A stretch of 64,000 nucleotides of DNA, taken from NCBI RefSeq assembly GCF_003604195.1, contig NZ_QXGR01000002.1, positions 1 through 64,000 of the forward strand, in the 5' to 3' direction. Below are positions 9,159-18,708 of the stretch, piece after piece. The notes below the pieces were generated by a model. That model saw only the letters and a program-made list of their open reading frames with translations. It did not search any database and was not told the origin of the DNA. How positions within the stretch are numbered: the stretch's first letter is position 1; each line of letters opens with the position of its first letter. A program made the translations under genes and the position numbers. This DNA comes from Simplicispira lacusdiani (GTDB lineage Bacteria > Pseudomonadota > Gammaproteobacteria > Burkholderiales > Burkholderiaceae_C).

Positions 9159-11399
9159 ATGACCTCCCTGACCAAGCATCGCCTGCCATTCGCTATCACA
9201 ACAATAGCTACCAGCGCTTTACTGGCAAGCTTTAGCGGCATAATCCATGCCCAAACCGCTGTGGGCACGGGCACGGCCAGCGTGCGCGCGGGCGAGCCCG
9301 TGACACTGAACTTCGCGGGCGCCGAGATCGAGGCCGTGGCACGCACCATGGCCACCATCACCGGCCGCAACGTGGTGGTGGACCCGCGCGTCAAGGGCCA
9401 GCTCAACCTGGTCACCGAGCGCCCGGTGCCGCCCGCTGCCGCGTTCCAGCAGTTCCTGGCGGCGCTGCGGCTGCAGGGCTTCACGGTGGTCGAGTCCGCC
9501 GGGCTCTACAAGGTGGTGCCCGAGGCCGACGCCAAGCTGCAGGGCGGCAGCGTGAGCGTGGCGCAAAGCGGCGGCAGCGGCCCGGCGGGCGGGCAGATCG
9601 TGACGCAGATCTTCAAGCTCAACTACGAGAGCGCCAGCAACCTCGTGCCGGTGCTGCGCCCGCTCATCAGCCCGAACAACACCATCAACGTGAGCCCCGG
9701 CACGAACGCGCTGGTGATCACCGACTACGCCGACAACCTGCAGCGCCTGGGCAAGATCATCGCGGCCATGGATGTGTCGAGCGCCAGCGACGTGGAGATC
9801 ATCCCGCTCAAGCACGCCATCGCCACCGACCTCGCGCCGCTGGTCTCGCGCCTGATCGACGCGGGCTCCGCCACCGGCGCGCCCAGCGCGGCGGCGGCCG
9901 CGCCAGGCCAGGCCGACACCTCGTTCAAGACCACGCTGCTGGCCGAGCCGCGCAGCAACGCTCTGGTGCTGCGCGCCGCCAACCCGGCGCGCGTGGCCCA
10001 GGTGCGCGCCCTGGTGGAGAAGCTCGACCAGCCGCCGGCGCCCGGCAGCAGCGCCGCCAGCGGCAATATCCACGTGGTCTACCTGAAGAACGCCGATGCC
10101 ACCAAGCTCGCCACCACGCTGCGCGCCGCCATGGCCGCCGGCACCGGCAACGCGGCCAGCGGCGGCGGCGCCAGCACCACCAGCCCGGCGGCCACATCCA
10201 CCAGCATGGCACCGCAGACCAATACCGGCCTGGGCGGCTCCAGCAGCGGCGGCGGCCTGGGTACCTCCAGCACGGGCACCAGCAGCGCCAGCAGCAACCA
10301 GCCCTCGACGGGCGGGCAGATCCAGGCCGACCCGACCACCAACTCGCTCATCATCACCGCACCCGAGCCGCAGTACCGCCAGCTGCGCGCCGTCATCGAC
10401 AAGCTCGACGGCCGGCGCGCGCAGGTGCTGGTGGAGAGCCTGATCGTCGAGATCACGGCCAACAAGCTGGCCGAGTTCGGCATCCAGTGGCAGGGCGTGA
10501 TGGGCAAGCAGGGCGACGGCACGCTGGGCGTGATCGGCACCAACTCGGGCGCCTCGGGCGCCAACATCCTGGGCCTGACGACGGCGCTGGCCTCGGGCAG
10601 CGCCAGCAGCATCGGCACGGCCGTGAACTCGCTCGGCGGCGGGCTCAACCTGGCGCTGGCGCCGCGCGTAGGCGGCCAGTACTACCTGGGCGCGCTGGCC
10701 AACTTCCTGCAGAACAGCGGCGACGCCAACGTGCTCTCCACGCCCAACCTGATGACGCTGGACAACGAAGAGGCCAAGATTGTCATCGGCAACAACGTAC
10801 CCTTCCCCACGGGCTCGTATGCCAACACCGGCGGCAACAGCGGCGCCGTGAACCCCTTCACCACCGTGGAGCGCAAGGACGTGGGCCTGATGCTCAAGGT
10901 GCGCCCGCAGATCAACGAGAACGGCACCGTCAAGCTCGCGATCTACCAGGAGATCTCGAAGGTGGACACGGCCACGCTCAAGGACACCAACGGCCCGACC
11001 ACGAGCAAGCGTTCCGTCGAATCCAATGTGCTGGTGGAAGACGGCAGCATCATCGTCATCGGCGGCCTGCTGGAAGACAGCTATGCCCAGGGCGAGGACA
11101 AGGTGCCCTTCATGGGCGACATCCCGGTGCTGGGCAACCTGTTCCGCAGCGAGAACCGCTCGCGCCGCAAGACCAACCTGATGATCTTCCTGCGCCCCGT
11201 GGTGGTGCGCGACGCGGCCTCCAGCGATGCGCTCATGATCGACCGCTACGAGGCCATCCGCGCGCAGCAGCAGGTGGTGCAGCCCGCGCGCAGTTCGGTG
11301 CTGGGCTCGGTGTCGGGCGCGCCCGTGCTGCCGCCGCTGCGCCCCGCGCCCGCGCCCGAGACAGCAGCGCCCGCACCGGCCCCTACCGCCCCGCAGTGA
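9159..11399 (+). CDS. gspD: Type II secretion outer-membrane secretin GspD
   Basis: 746 residues from the ATG at 9159, with a signal peptide ending near HAQ (residue 32). An N0 domain ([20 protein letters not shown]) and N1-N3 repeats follow. A Gly/Ser/Thr-rich insert lies at about residues 335-385, and the C-terminal secretin domain contains [19 protein letters not shown] and [15 protein letters not shown]. It forms the outer-membrane channel. Placing gspD after gspN rather than before gspE at the head of the operon is common in beta-proteobacteria. The signal-peptide region is unusually A+T-rich for this operon. Confidence 0.95.
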   Translation: MTSLTKHRLPFAITTIATSALLASFSGIIHAQTAVGTGTASVRAGEPVTLNFAGAEIEAVARTMATITGRNVVVDPRVKGQLNLVTERPVPPAAAFQQFLAALRLQGFTVVESAGLYKVVPEADAKLQGGSVSVAQSGGSGPAGGQIVTQIFKLNYESASNLVPVLRPLISPNNTINVSPGTNALVITDYADNLQRLGKIIAAMDVSSASDVEIIPLKHAIATDLAPLVSRLIDAGSATGAPSAAAAAPGQADTSFKTTLLAEPRSNALVLRAANPARVAQVRALVEKLDQPPAPGSSAASGNIHVVYLKNADATKLATTLRAAMAAGTGNAASGGGASTTSPAATSTSMAPQTNTGLGGSSSGGGLGTSSTGTSSASSNQPSTGGQIQADPTTNSLIITAPEPQYRQLRAVIDKLDGRRAQVLVESLIVEITANKLAEFGIQWQGVMGKQGDGTLGVIGTNSGASGANILGLTTALASGSASSIGTAVNSLGGGLNLALAPRVGGQYYLGALANFLQNSGDANVLSTPNLMTLDNEEAKIVIGNNVPFPTGSYANTGGNSGAVNPFTTVERKDVGLMLKVRPQINENGTVKLAIYQEISKVDTATLKDTNGPTTSKRSVESNVLVEDGSIIVIGGLLEDSYAQGEDKVPFMGDIPVLGNLFRSENRSRRKTNLMIFLRPVVVRDAASSDALMIDRYEAIRAQQQVVQPARSSVLGSVSGAPVLPPLRPAPAPETAAPAPAPTAPQ

Positions 11400-11410
11400 G
11401 GCCGCCGCCC

Positions 11411-12799
11411 ATGCGCCACCCCCTGCCTTACGCCTTCGCCCGCGCCGCCCAGCTGCTGCTGGAGGACGACGGCCAGCGGCTCGTGCTCTGGCACGGCCCC
11501 ACGCCCGACACCGCGCTGCTGGGCGAGGTGCTGCGCAAGCATCCGGTGCGCCAGTTGCTGCCGCTGGATGCCCATGCGCTGGCCCAGCGCATCAGCGCCG
11601 CCTACGCCCAGGGCGAATCGAGCGCCGCCACGGTGGTGAGCGAGGTCGAGTCCGACGCCGACCTCTCGCGCATGATGCAGGAGCTGCCCGCCGTGGAGGA
11701 CCTGCTGGAGGCCGCCGACGACGCGCCCATCATCCGCATGCTCAACGCCCTGCTCACGCAGGCCGCGCGCGACGGCGCGAGCGACATCCACATCGAGCCC
11801 TACGAGCGCCACAGCAGCGTGCGCTTCCGCGTGGACGGCACGCTGCGCGAGGTGGTGCAGCCCAACCGCGCGCTGCATGCCGCGCTGATCTCGCGCCTGA
11901 AGATCATGGCTGAGCTGGACATCTCGGAAAAGCGCCTGCCGCAGGACGGTCGCATCAGCCTGCGCCTGGGCACGCGCGCCATCGACGTGCGCGTCTCCAC
12001 CCTGCCCAGCGCCCACGGCGAGCGCGCGGTGCTGCGCCTCTTGGACAAGAGCGAGAGCAAGCTGAGCCTGGAGGCCGTGGGCATGCAGGGCGACACGCTG
12101 CGCCGCTTCGAAGGCCTGATCGCGCAGCCGCACGGCATCGTGCTCGTCACCGGCCCCACGGGCTCGGGCAAGACGACCACGCTGTACGCCGCGCTGTCGC
12201 GCCTGGACGCCACGCGCAACAACATCATGACGGTGGAGGACCCGATCGAGTACGAGCTGCCCGGCGTCGGCCAAACGCAGGTCAACGGCAAGATCGACCT
12301 GAGCTTCGCCAAGGCCCTGCGCGCCATCCTGCGCCAGGACCCGGACATCATCATGATCGGCGAGATCCGCGACTTCGAGACCGCGCAGATCGCCATCCAG
12401 GCCTCGCTCACCGGCCACCTGGTGCTGGCCACGCTGCACACCAACGACGCCGCCAGCGCCGTCACCCGCCTGACCGACATGGGCGTGGAGCCCTTCCTGC
12501 TGAGCAGCTCCCTGCTCGGCGTGCTGGCCCAGCGGCTGGTGCGCAAGGTCTGCCACACCTGCGCCGGCAAGGGCTGCGAGGCCTGCGGCCACACGGGTTA
12601 TGCGGGGCGCACGGGGGTGTTCGAGCTGCTGGTGACCAACGACGCCATCCGCGCGCAGATCCACAACCAGGCATCCGAGGCGGACATCCGGGCGGCTGCG
12701 CTGGCCAATGGCATGACGCTGATGCGGGACGATGGCGAGCGGCTGGTGGCGGCGGGCGTGACCACGCGCGAAGAAGTGTTGCGGGTGACGCGGGATTGA
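11411..12799 (+). CDS. gspE: Type II secretion ATPase GspE
   Basis: 462 residues. It powers pseudopilus assembly from the cytoplasm. Walker A is GPTGSGKT at residues 248-255, followed by Asp-box and Walker B segments ([26 protein letters not shown]) and [12 protein letters not shown] short tetracysteine zinc motif, CHTC-x4-CEAC, lies near the C-terminus. The N-terminus is short relative to GspE proteins with a full N1 domain. The start at 11411 lies 11 bp after gspD. No gspF follows, as the next plus-strand DNA is a repeat region. Confidence 0.95.
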   Translation: MRHPLPYAFARAAQLLLEDDGQRLVLWHGPTPDTALLGEVLRKHPVRQLLPLDAHALAQRISAAYAQGESSAATVVSEVESDADLSRMMQELPAVEDLLEAADDAPIIRMLNALLTQAARDGASDIHIEPYERHSSVRFRVDGTLREVVQPNRALHAALISRLKIMAELDISEKRLPQDGRISLRLGTRAIDVRVSTLPSAHGERAVLRLLDKSESKLSLEAVGMQGDTLRRFEGLIAQPHGIVLVTGPTGSGKTTTLYAALSRLDATRNNIMTVEDPIEYELPGVGQTQVNGKIDLSFAKALRAILRQDPDIIMIGEIRDFETAQIAIQASLTGHLVLATLHTNDAASAVTRLTDMGVEPFLLSSSLLGVLAQRLVRKVCHTCAGKGCEACGHTGYAGRTGVFELLVTNDAIRAQIHNQASEADIRAAALANGMTLMRDDGERLVAAGVTTREEVLRVTRD

Positions 12800-12811
12800 G
12801 TTCTTTGATCT

Positions 12812-12850
12812 CCAGCGCTTATGGGTTGTGCGCTGGCAGCTATCATTTTT
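12812..12850 (+). terminator. Hairpin after gspE, possible terminator
   Basis: CCAGCGC at 12812-12818 pairs with GCGCTGG at 12830-12836, and a short T tract (12846-12850) lies downstream. The sequence also belongs to the AGCGCT/GCAGCTAT repeat family seen in other gaps of this window, so it may be a repeat that doubles as a terminator. Confidence 0.45.
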
Positions 12851-12870
12851 GACAGTGCGCTTCGTTGAAG

Positions 12871-13530
12871 GGGAGAGGCCGGGATGTGCCCCCGGCGGGG
12901 CACCTTCTTTTCTTGTCTCGCCAAGAAAAGAAGGCAAAAGAAGGCGACCCCAAGTCTGCGACCCCTTCGCGTTGCGAAGGGGCAAACCTGCGCCGGGGCG
13001 CTTGCGGGGTGCGCCGTGAAACTCGCTACGCGCTGGCGCGCTGCGCTCGAACAACCACGGCGAGTCAGTCTACGCAAGCATGCGCGCTCCGACGCGCATG
13101 CCACCCCGCAAGCACCCCGCCGCAGGCGCAGCCACAAGGGGTTTGAAGTCCGCACGGGCCATCGCTGCGCTCGGCCCCCAAGGGCGCCGGCGCTTTGCGC
13201 CGCGCAAGCCAGGCCGAGCGCAGCGATGGCCCGTATGGATGTTGGATGTCTGGGTTCCCTTCTGGCCGTGCCGAGAAGCGCAGCGCAGGGAGTGGGCATG
13301 CGTGCCGAAGGACACGCATGCTTCGTGCTCTGGCTTGCCGTGGTTGTCCGAACGGAGCGCGCCAGCGCGCAGTGAGTTCCACGGCGCACCCCCTGCGCGA
13401 GCATCGCAGGTTGCCCCGGAGCGAAGCGCAGGGGTCACGGACAGTAGGGTCGCCTTTCTTTTGCTTACTTTTCTTTGGCGAAGCAAAGAAAAGTGAGTCG
13501 CCCGCCGGGGCGACATCCCGGCCTCTACCC
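12871..13530. repeat. Large imperfect inverted repeat (two opposed copies)
   Basis: The left half (from 12871) and the reverse complement of the right half (ending at 13530) align over about 300 bp with many mismatches. Matching blocks include GAGGCCGGGATGT, AAGAAAAG, GGCGACCC, GTGCGCCGTG, GCGCTGGCGCGCT and CAACCACGGC. The centre carries a perfect pair, CGGGCCATCGCTGCGCTCGG (about 13158) and its complement (about 13212). Short ORFs inside it read as Arg/Lys-rich low-complexity peptides and are not genes. The element fills the 800-bp gap between the converging gspE and hisF genes; apart from the short hairpin after gspE I see nothing else there. Confidence 0.8.
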
Positions 13531-13599
13531 TTAGCAAAAGCACCGCCGCAAACTATCAAAAAGATAGCTAGCACCGCAACGCCAATAAGGCCAAAAGCC

Positions 13600-14400
<801 letters not shown>

Positions 14401-14477
14401 GCGCGGGGAATGTGGCTGTTGAAGACAAGGCCCGCAAGATACCACGCAGGCGGCCCCGGGCCGGAGAGCCGGTTTTC

Positions 14478-14585
14478 ATGCTATTAAAAAAAGAGCTTAT
14501 GGCGCTTTTATTCATTGAGTTTCAAGCATATTCCGCATTGAAACCCTTGAAAAACAAGCGCTAGCAGCTCCAAATTAAATAGCAT
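14478..14585. repeat. Intergenic AT-rich hairpin element
   Basis: ATGCTATT at 14478-14485 is repeated inverted as AATAGCAT at 14578-14585, and the interior carries GCGCTAGCAGCTCC. It fills most of the galE-hisF gap (14401-14584) and just touches the galE stop codon. The core matches other gaps here (12812, 32183, 46904, 49525). Confidence 0.6.
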
Positions 14586-15595
14586 CATTCCAGGCTGCAT
14601 GCCTCGCCAGCCTGCCAGCGCCAGGCATCCTGGCACATGCGCTCCACACCGTGGCGGGCACGCCAGCCCAGCAGGCGCCCGGCCAGGGAGGGGTCGGCCC
14701 AGCACTGGGCCACGTCGCCCGGGCGGCGCGCCACCACCTGGTACGGGACGGCGCGGCCGCTCGCCTGCTCGAAGGCCCGCACCATCTCCAGCACCGAAAT
14801 CGGGGTACCCGTGCCGAGGTTGACCGTCAGCAGGCCCGGGTGCCGCTCCAGGTAGCGCAGCGCGGCCACATGGCCCTCGGCCAGGTCACAGACGTGGATG
14901 TAGTCGCGCACCCCGGTGCCGTCGGGCGTGGGGTAGTCGTTGCCATAGACGCTCAGGCGCTCGCGTCGACCGGCCGCCACCTGCGCCACGTAGGGCAGCA
15001 GGTTGTTGGGCGGCCCCTGCGGGTCTTCGCCGATGAGGCCGCTCTCGTGCGCGCCCACGGGGTTGAAATAGCGCAGGCGCGCCAGCCGCCACAGGCCTGG
15101 CTCGGCGGCGTCGGCGTCGGCCAGCACCTGCTCCACCATGAGCTTGCTCCAGCCATAGGGGTTGGCGGCAGAGAGCGCGAAGTCCTCGCGGATGGGCAAG
15201 GCCGCGGGCTCGCCATACACCGTGGCCGACGAAGAGAACACCAGGGTGCGCACCCCGGCGCGCCGCATGGCATGCAAGAGCGTGACCGTCCCCGCCACGT
15301 TGTTGTCGTAATAGTGCAACGGCTCGCGCACCGATTCGCCCACGGCCTTGAGCGCGGCGAAATGGATCACGGCGCGAATCCGGTGCTGCGCCAGCACCCG
15401 GTTCAGGAACGCGGCGTCGCGCACATCGCCCTCGACATGCATCGGCCGGTGCCCGGTGATGCGCCCGATGCGCTCCAGCACGGACGGCTTGCTGTTACAA
15501 AAATTGTCCAACACGAGGTAGGGCATGCCCGCCTCCGCCAGGGCCACGCAGGTGTGCGAACCGATGAAGCCGGCTCCGCCAGTGACAAGAATCAA
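14585..15595 (-). CDS. galE: UDP-hexose 4-epimerase (GalE/PelX type)
   Basis: A TTG start at 15595 with GAGGAG 7 nt upstream gives 336 residues beginning LILVTGGAGFIGSHT (NAD-binding GxxGxxG). The SDR catalytic set is SSSATVYG with YGWSK (Tyr-x3-Lys). Aligned with E. coli GalE, the sequence ARRPGDVAQCWAD places Cys298 at the gatekeeper position occupied by Tyr299 in E. coli. A small residue there is known to allow N-acetylated sugars, so UDP-GlcNAc/UDP-GalNAc epimerisation is predicted. It is divergent from pelA and probably supplies the Pel precursor, as PelX does in other pel loci. Confidence 0.93.
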   Translation of the reverse strand: MILVTGGAGFIGSHTCVALAEAGMPYLVLDNFCNSKPSVLERIGRITGHRPMHVEGDVRDAAFLNRVLAQHRIRAVIHFAALKAVGESVREPLHYYDNNVAGTVTLLHAMRRAGVRTLVFSSSATVYGEPAALPIREDFALSAANPYGWSKLMVEQVLADADAAEPGLWRLARLRYFNPVGAHESGLIGEDPQGPPNNLLPYVAQVAAGRRERLSVYGNDYPTPDGTGVRDYIHVCDLAEGHVAALRYLERHPGLLTVNLGTGTPISVLEMVRAFEQASGRAVPYQVVARRPGDVAQCWADPSLAGRLLGWRARHGVERMCQDAWRWQAGEACSLE

Positions 15596-15855
15596 GCTGC
15601 TGCTCCTCGCCGGACAACCCCGGCTTCCCAATACAAGCACATGGTGAAAACCATCAAATTCTATTTAGAATCCACAACCCATACACTGAATCAATCAATC
15701 CAATCCTAGAATCCGCGGTCACATTTCGACACTTTCCCGGATACATCACGATGCATCTTGCAACGATTGTCCATGGAGACAAGCGTGCAAGACCGTGGCG
15801 ATCCACCCTCCCGTTCCGGTCCGTGCCGTCCTCCTGGCACACGAACTTCATCGGC
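15596..15855. promoter_or_regulatory. Divergent galE-pelA control region
   Basis: This 260-bp, relatively A+T-rich gap must hold promoters in both directions. A 14-bp palindrome ATTCTATTTAGAAT lies at 15658-15671, and TAGAATCC occurs twice in direct orientation (15666-15673 and 15707-15714), 41 bp apart. These are candidate operator sites. No recognisable FleQ box was found. Confidence 0.35.
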
Positions 15856-18708
15856 ATGCCCACTCGATCCCTGGTTTCCGCCGCGCGCCGCGTCCACTGG
15901 CTGCTGGCCTGCCTGCTGGCCTGCCTGCTGGCCTGCCTGCTGGCTCCATCCATGGCACGGGCCGCCCCTGCCGTGGCGCTGTACTACGGGAACGCCCTTC
16001 CACTGGCGGAATTCAGGGCCTTCGATACCGTCGTGGTCGAACCCGGCCACGGCCATGACCCCGTGCGGCACCGCGCCAGCGGCAGCGAGCTCTATGCCTA
16101 TGTATCGGTCGCCGAGGTCCAGCCCTCGCGCCCCTATTTCGCGGACATTCCCGCCGCCTGGAAGTTGGCCCGCAACGGCCACTGGGACTCGGTGGTGCTC
16201 GACCAGACCCCCGGGGCCTGGCCGGATTTCTTCGCCAGCCGGGTCGTGGGGCCGCTGTGGGAGCGGGGCTACCGGGGCTTCTTTCTGGACACCCTGGACT
16301 CCTACCGCCTCGCGGAGCGCTTCGACGAGAAGGCGCAGCAGGAGGGCCTGGTGCGCGTCATCGAGACCCTGCACCGCCGCTTTCCCGGCATCCGCCTGAT
16401 CCTCAACCGGGGCTTCGAGATCGTTCCGCACGTGCGCGACAAGATCGAGATGGTGGCGGCCGAATCGTTGTACCGGGGCTGGAACGCGGGCACCCGGCGC
16501 TACGAGGAAGTGAAGGCGGAGGACCGCGCGTGGCTCCTGGAGCAGCTGCGCGCCATCCAGGAACGCGACCGCCTGCCCGTGCTGGCCATCGACTATGCGC
16601 CGCCGCACGACCGCGCCCTGGCGCGCGAGACCGCCCGGCGCATCGAGGCCCACGGGTTCATCCCCTGGGTGGGCGACAGCCAGTTGCACACGCTGGGCGT
16701 GGGCAGCATCGAGGTCGTGCCCCGGCGCATCCTGGTGCTCTACAACGGTGCCGAGGCGGTCACGCTGAACTACACCAACGCGCACCGCTTCCTGCAGATG
16801 CCGCTAAACCACATGGGCTATGTCGTGGACTACGCGGACACGCGCGAGCCGCTGCCCGAAGGCATCCACCGCGACCGCTACGCCGGCGTCGCCACCTGGT
16901 TCTCGGGCTTTGTTCCGGCGCACAAGAGCAAGGAGCTGAGCCGCTGGCTGCTGGCCCGGGTGGCCGAGGGCATGCCCCTGGCCATCCTCGACGACTTCGG
17001 CTTCCAGCCCGACCGCGACTGGGCCGCGCAACTGGGCCTCCAGGCCACCCACGTGGAGCCCCAGGGCGCGCTGCTCACCGTGCGCCAGCACGCCATGATG
17101 GGTTTCGAGGCCGCCACGCCCGCGCCCCAGCGCGACTACGCCCCGGTGCGCCTGGCCGGCGCCATGGCCGCGCGGTCGACCCCCCTGGTGGAGCTGCAGG
17201 ACGCGCGCGGCCAGGTGTTCGTGGGGGGCGCCCTCATGCCCTGGGGCGGGTTCGCGCTGGACCCCTTCGTCATGACCGAACTGCCCGGCGTGGAGCAGCA
17301 GCGCTGGGTGCTCGACCCCTTCGCCTTCCTCACCCAGGCGCTGCGCCTGCAGCCCATGCCGGTGCCCGACGTGACGACCGAAAATGGCCGGCGCCTGCTG
17401 ATGGCCCATGTGGACGGGGACGGCTTCCCCTCGCGCGCCGAAATGGCCGGCAGCCCCTTCGCCGCCGAAGTGCTGCTCACGGAAGTCTTCGAGAAATACC
17501 GCATTCCCCAGACCATGTCGGTCATCGAGGCCGAAGTCGCGCCGCATGGCCTGTATCCGCAAAAGAGCGCGCAGCTCGAAGCCATCGCCCGGCGCATGTT
17601 CCGCCTGCCCCACATCGAGATCGCCAGCCACAGCTATTCCCATCCCTATCTCTGGGACCAGGGCGCCAAGCACGGCATGTTCCTGGAAGAAACGCAGAAG
17701 GACTACCACCTCGACCTGCCCGGCTACACCTTCGATCTGGAACGTGAAATCGTGGGCTCGGTGGACTACATCCGCCAGCGCCTGGCCCCCGCGGGCAAAC
17801 CGGTCGGCATCATGCTGTGGACGGGCGACACGGCCCCCAGCGCCGAGGCCCTGGCCATCGCCAGCCGCGCCGGGCTGCTCAACATGAACGGGGGCGATAC
17901 CTTCATCTCGCGCAGCCATCCCTCGCTCACGCTGGTGCGCAGCCATGGCATCCACAAGAACGGCCACCTGCAGGTCTACGCGCCCATCACCAACGAGAAC
18001 ATCTACACCAACCTCTGGCAGGGGCCTTTCTACGGGTTCGAACGCGTCATCGAGACCTTCGAGATGACGGACAGCCCCCGCCGCATCAAGGCGGTGGACA
18101 TTTACTACCACACCTACTCGGCCAGCAAGCGTGCCGGCTTGAACGCGCTGCACAAGGTCTACCGCTGGGCACTGTCACAGCCCCTGCACCCGGTGTTCAC
18201 CTCCGAGTACATCCGCAAGGTGCAGGATTTCTATGGCTATACGATCGCGCGCGACCGGCAGGGCTGGCGCGTGCGCGGCACGGGCGAGCTGCGCACCCTG
18301 CGGCTGCCGCCGCAATGGGGCGCCCCGGCCCTGGCGGACAGCCAGAACGTGGCCGGCTACCGTGCGGGCGTGGAAGGCACCTACCTGCACCTGACCGGCG
18401 GCAGCGCCTGGTTCAGGGCACAGGAATCCGCCGCGCCCCCCGCGCCTGCGCGCACCTACCTGCACGATGCCAACGCCCGCGTCCAGGACTGGCGCGTCAG
18501 CGCCGATGGCGCGCGCACCGAATTCACGCTCCAGGGGCATGTGCCGCTGCAATTTGGCCTGGCCCCGGCCTCCAGCGCCTGCCAGATCCGCGCCAACGGG
18601 CGCGCGCTCTCGCCCACGCGCACGGCGCCGCCCGCACACGCCGATATCCAGACCTTCCAACTGCCCGATGCTTCCGCGCACATCCAGATCCTCTGCCCAG
18701 CCCGTTGA
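15856..18708 (+). CDS. pelA: Pel polysaccharide deacetylase/hydrolase PelA
   Basis: ATG at 15856 gives 950 residues, close to the 948 of P. aeruginosa PelA, and a normal signal peptide. An ATG at 15751 would add 35 residues before it. An N-terminal GH166-type hydrolase (GYRGFFLDTLDSYRL; Glu203 in MVAAESLY) is followed by a Rossmann-like middle region. A CE4-type deacetylase comes next, with Asp520 and Asp522 in HVDGDGF and His592/His596 in HSYSHP, then a C-terminal beta domain. PelA partly deacetylates Pel in the periplasm and can also cleave it. First gene of pelABCDEFG; it overlaps pelB by 41 bp. Confidence 0.96.
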   Translation: MPTRSLVSAARRVHWLLACLLACLLACLLAPSMARAAPAVALYYGNALPLAEFRAFDTVVVEPGHGHDPVRHRASGSELYAYVSVAEVQPSRPYFADIPAAWKLARNGHWDSVVLDQTPGAWPDFFASRVVGPLWERGYRGFFLDTLDSYRLAERFDEKAQQEGLVRVIETLHRRFPGIRLILNRGFEIVPHVRDKIEMVAAESLYRGWNAGTRRYEEVKAEDRAWLLEQLRAIQERDRLPVLAIDYAPPHDRALARETARRIEAHGFIPWVGDSQLHTLGVGSIEVVPRRILVLYNGAEAVTLNYTNAHRFLQMPLNHMGYVVDYADTREPLPEGIHRDRYAGVATWFSGFVPAHKSKELSRWLLARVAEGMPLAILDDFGFQPDRDWAAQLGLQATHVEPQGALLTVRQHAMMGFEAATPAPQRDYAPVRLAGAMAARSTPLVELQDARGQVFVGGALMPWGGFALDPFVMTELPGVEQQRWVLDPFAFLTQALRLQPMPVPDVTTENGRRLLMAHVDGDGFPSRAEMAGSPFAAEVLLTEVFEKYRIPQTMSVIEAEVAPHGLYPQKSAQLEAIARRMFRLPHIEIASHSYSHPYLWDQGAKHGMFLEETQKDYHLDLPGYTFDLEREIVGSVDYIRQRLAPAGKPVGIMLWTGDTAPSAEALAIASRAGLLNMNGGDTFISRSHPSLTLVRSHGIHKNGHLQVYAPITNENIYTNLWQGPFYGFERVIETFEMTDSPRRIKAVDIYYHTYSASKRAGLNALHKVYRWALSQPLHPVFTSEYIRKVQDFYGYTIARDRQGWRVRGTGELRTLRLPPQWGAPALADSQNVAGYRAGVEGTYLHLTGGSAWFRAQESAAPPAPARTYLHDANARVQDWRVSADGARTEFTLQGHVPLQFGLAPASSACQIRANGRALSPTRTAPPAHADIQTFQLPDASAHIQILCPAR
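15901..15944 (+). repeat. 12-bp tandem repeat in the PelA signal peptide
   Basis: Three perfect copies of CTGCTGGCCTGC (15901-15936) plus a partial fourth encode Leu-Leu-Ala-Cys repeats that make the hydrophobic core of the signal peptide. Copy-number change would keep the frame and alter core length by four residues at a time. Confidence 0.9.

Noticed and set aside
12884-13375. Several 60-260-codon frames in the gspE-hisF gap
   Set aside because: They lie within the inverted repeat on both strands, encode Arg/Lys-rich low-complexity peptides, and have no family features. They are repeat-derived spurious ORFs.
15751-15855. A longer PelA start at 15751
   Set aside because: It would give a signal peptide with an n-region of more than 50 residues and has no better Shine-Dalgarno sequence. 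The start at 15856 gives the family length and a normal signal peptide.
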